Shown: positions 63,125 to 64,000 of the stretch, piece by piece
Layout of the letters: each line of letters opens with the position of its first letter
Position numbering within the stretch: the stretch's first letter is position 1
Origin: Paulinella micropora
Taxonomy: Eukaryota; Cercozoa; Imbricatea; Euglyphida
DNA length: 64,000 nucleotides
Assembly (NCBI GenBank): GCA_009731375.1
Contig: BJOX01000100.1
Location: forward strand, 623,585 to 687,584
Direction: 5' to 3'
The notes under the pieces: generated by a model
Database searches by the model: none
What the model saw: only the letters and a program-made list of their open reading frames with translations
What the model was told of the DNA's origin: nothing
Made by a program: the position numbers and the translations under genes

Positions 63125-64000
63125 ATGACCAACTATCTTGTGTATGGAGGATTTTTTTACTTCGATTATGACGGCCAGAAAAATAACGCAGAGTACTGGC
63201 CCGCACAGGATTCTGAGCCTCGGGAGATGCCGTTAGCAGCAACTGTGGTAACCTGTATGTTTTGCTATGTGAGTCTGCAATGCATCTGTGCTATAGGATG
63301 GCACGCTGGTGTGGGCCCCCACCAAGCAAGCACTATCGCAGTCAACAACCAACCAGCCAACAGTAAGTCCTTAAAAAATCGCTTGCTTGCAAACTAATAC
63401 AACGTGGATGTGCAATGTCAGAAAAAAGCTGATAAGACGGCTGCGAAGAAGGCTGCAAAGAAAGGTACAGACGCAGCAAAGTCTGATAGAGGGGGAAACA
63501 AATCTCATAATCTTGCAACTTGTGCTTGTTTCGCGTGCAAGAAAATAAGGGAGAAGAAAACTTTAGAGCAAACTCTATTTAGTACAGCACTGGAAAAGGT
63601 ACAGCCCGCATCGAATCAAACTCAGCAGGATCCGCCTTCTTTCTCGCCCTCACCTGCTGAAGTGCCCGGCATGTCCGGCACTTCTGCTAGTTCGGACGTA
63701 CCCGAGCGAAAATGCGGTCACGGTTGTTTGTGCGCGAAGTGCCGTAGCATGCAGCCAGTCACAAACAAGCAGGAAATAAATCACTGCGAAGGTTGCATAT
63801 GTGATCGATGTGATCCACATGTGCCTGGTTGCAAATGTCCGCGAGTTGGCTGTAATCCCGGGAGGAATCAATTATTTTCAGCTACATTTTCTAATCCTGC
63901 TCCTAATCCTGCTCCTAATCCTGCTCCTAATCCTGCTCCTAATCCTGCTCCTAATCCTGCTCCTAATCCTGGGTCCAACCTTGGTATGCAAGCCATATGG
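63125..64000 (+). CDS. Cys-rich protein with NPAP repeats, 5' part (runs off the window)
   Basis: Exons 63125-63247, 63297-63362 and 63422-64000+ join in phase 0. The introns are 63248-63296 (49 nt, GTAACC...TATAG) and 63363-63421 (59 nt, GTAAGT...GTCAG, with an ACTAAT branch-like site). The start is MTNYLVYGGFFYFDYDGQKN. Exon 3 is Lys/Ala-rich (KKADKTAAKKAAKKGTD), then CACFACKK, a Ser/Pro linker, and a dense Cys region with C-G-H-G-C-L-C-A-K-C, C-E-G-C-I-C-D-R-C and C-K-C-P-R-V-G-C. It ends in (NPAP)n from a 12-bp repeat (AATCCTGCTCCT, 63890-63970). There is no stop before the window ends. The Cys clusters could bind zinc. No family is recognised. Confidence 0.65.

Overview
The window is nuclear DNA of a eukaryote, most likely a protist or alga. 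It has short spliceosomal introns (48-100 nt, mostly GT...AG), intron-split genes on both strands, a Ty3/gypsy-type retroelement, SINE-like repeats and a very large load of microsatellites, minisatellites and satellites. I cannot assign a species. The assembly has nine N gaps, and many coding regions change frame at or near homopolymers (C, A, G runs), which looks more like long-read consensus error than decay. Many open frames inside simple repeats are meaningless and are left out.

Layout. 0-7 kb: a broken family-A DNA polymerase-like ORF (minus), diverged tandem repeats, and a 1.35-kb minisatellite with a 21-bp period. 6.7-14 kb: two divergent multi-exon genes. The plus-strand one joins a ParB-like domain to a beta-class N4/N6 DNA methyltransferase. 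The minus-strand one is unrecognised and its last exon runs into the minisatellite. The non-coding parts of both carry a palindrome of consensus AAATATGNCATATTT. 14-23 kb: microsatellite fields, a dispersed element with a TATC tail, a coiled-coil membrane protein gene and a tRNA-like SINE. 23.4-24.1 kb: a Crinkler/RHS-type P-loop NTPase fragment. 24.3-25.6 kb: a tandem repeat next to a fold-back element.

27.9-36.4 kb: a Ty3/gypsy-like element (Gag with a CCCH finger, protease, RT, RNase H, integrase, GPY/F module, unusual C-terminal extension) with no LTRs that I can see. 37.6-46.4 kb: a plus-strand cluster of small genes with Cys-rich zinc-binding modules, alanine/serine/proline-rich repeats, and two copies of a hairpin element with compensatory base changes. 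46.4-52.5 kb: a minus-strand multi-exon gene whose introns are built of CATACCCC repeats and CT tracts, including an array of near-identical phase-0 exons. 52.8-55.1 kb: nested satellites. 55.3-59 kb: two low-complexity acidic coiled-coil genes with repeat-filled introns. 59-61.5 kb: microsatellites and GC-rich hairpins. 61.7-64 kb: a SAP plus RanBP2-finger gene divergent from a Cys-rich, NPAP-repeat gene that runs off the window.

The items I would check first are the intronic palindrome family, the ParB-methyltransferase fusion, the covarying hairpin element at 40.6 and 45.3 kb, and the tandem exon array with repeat-built introns.
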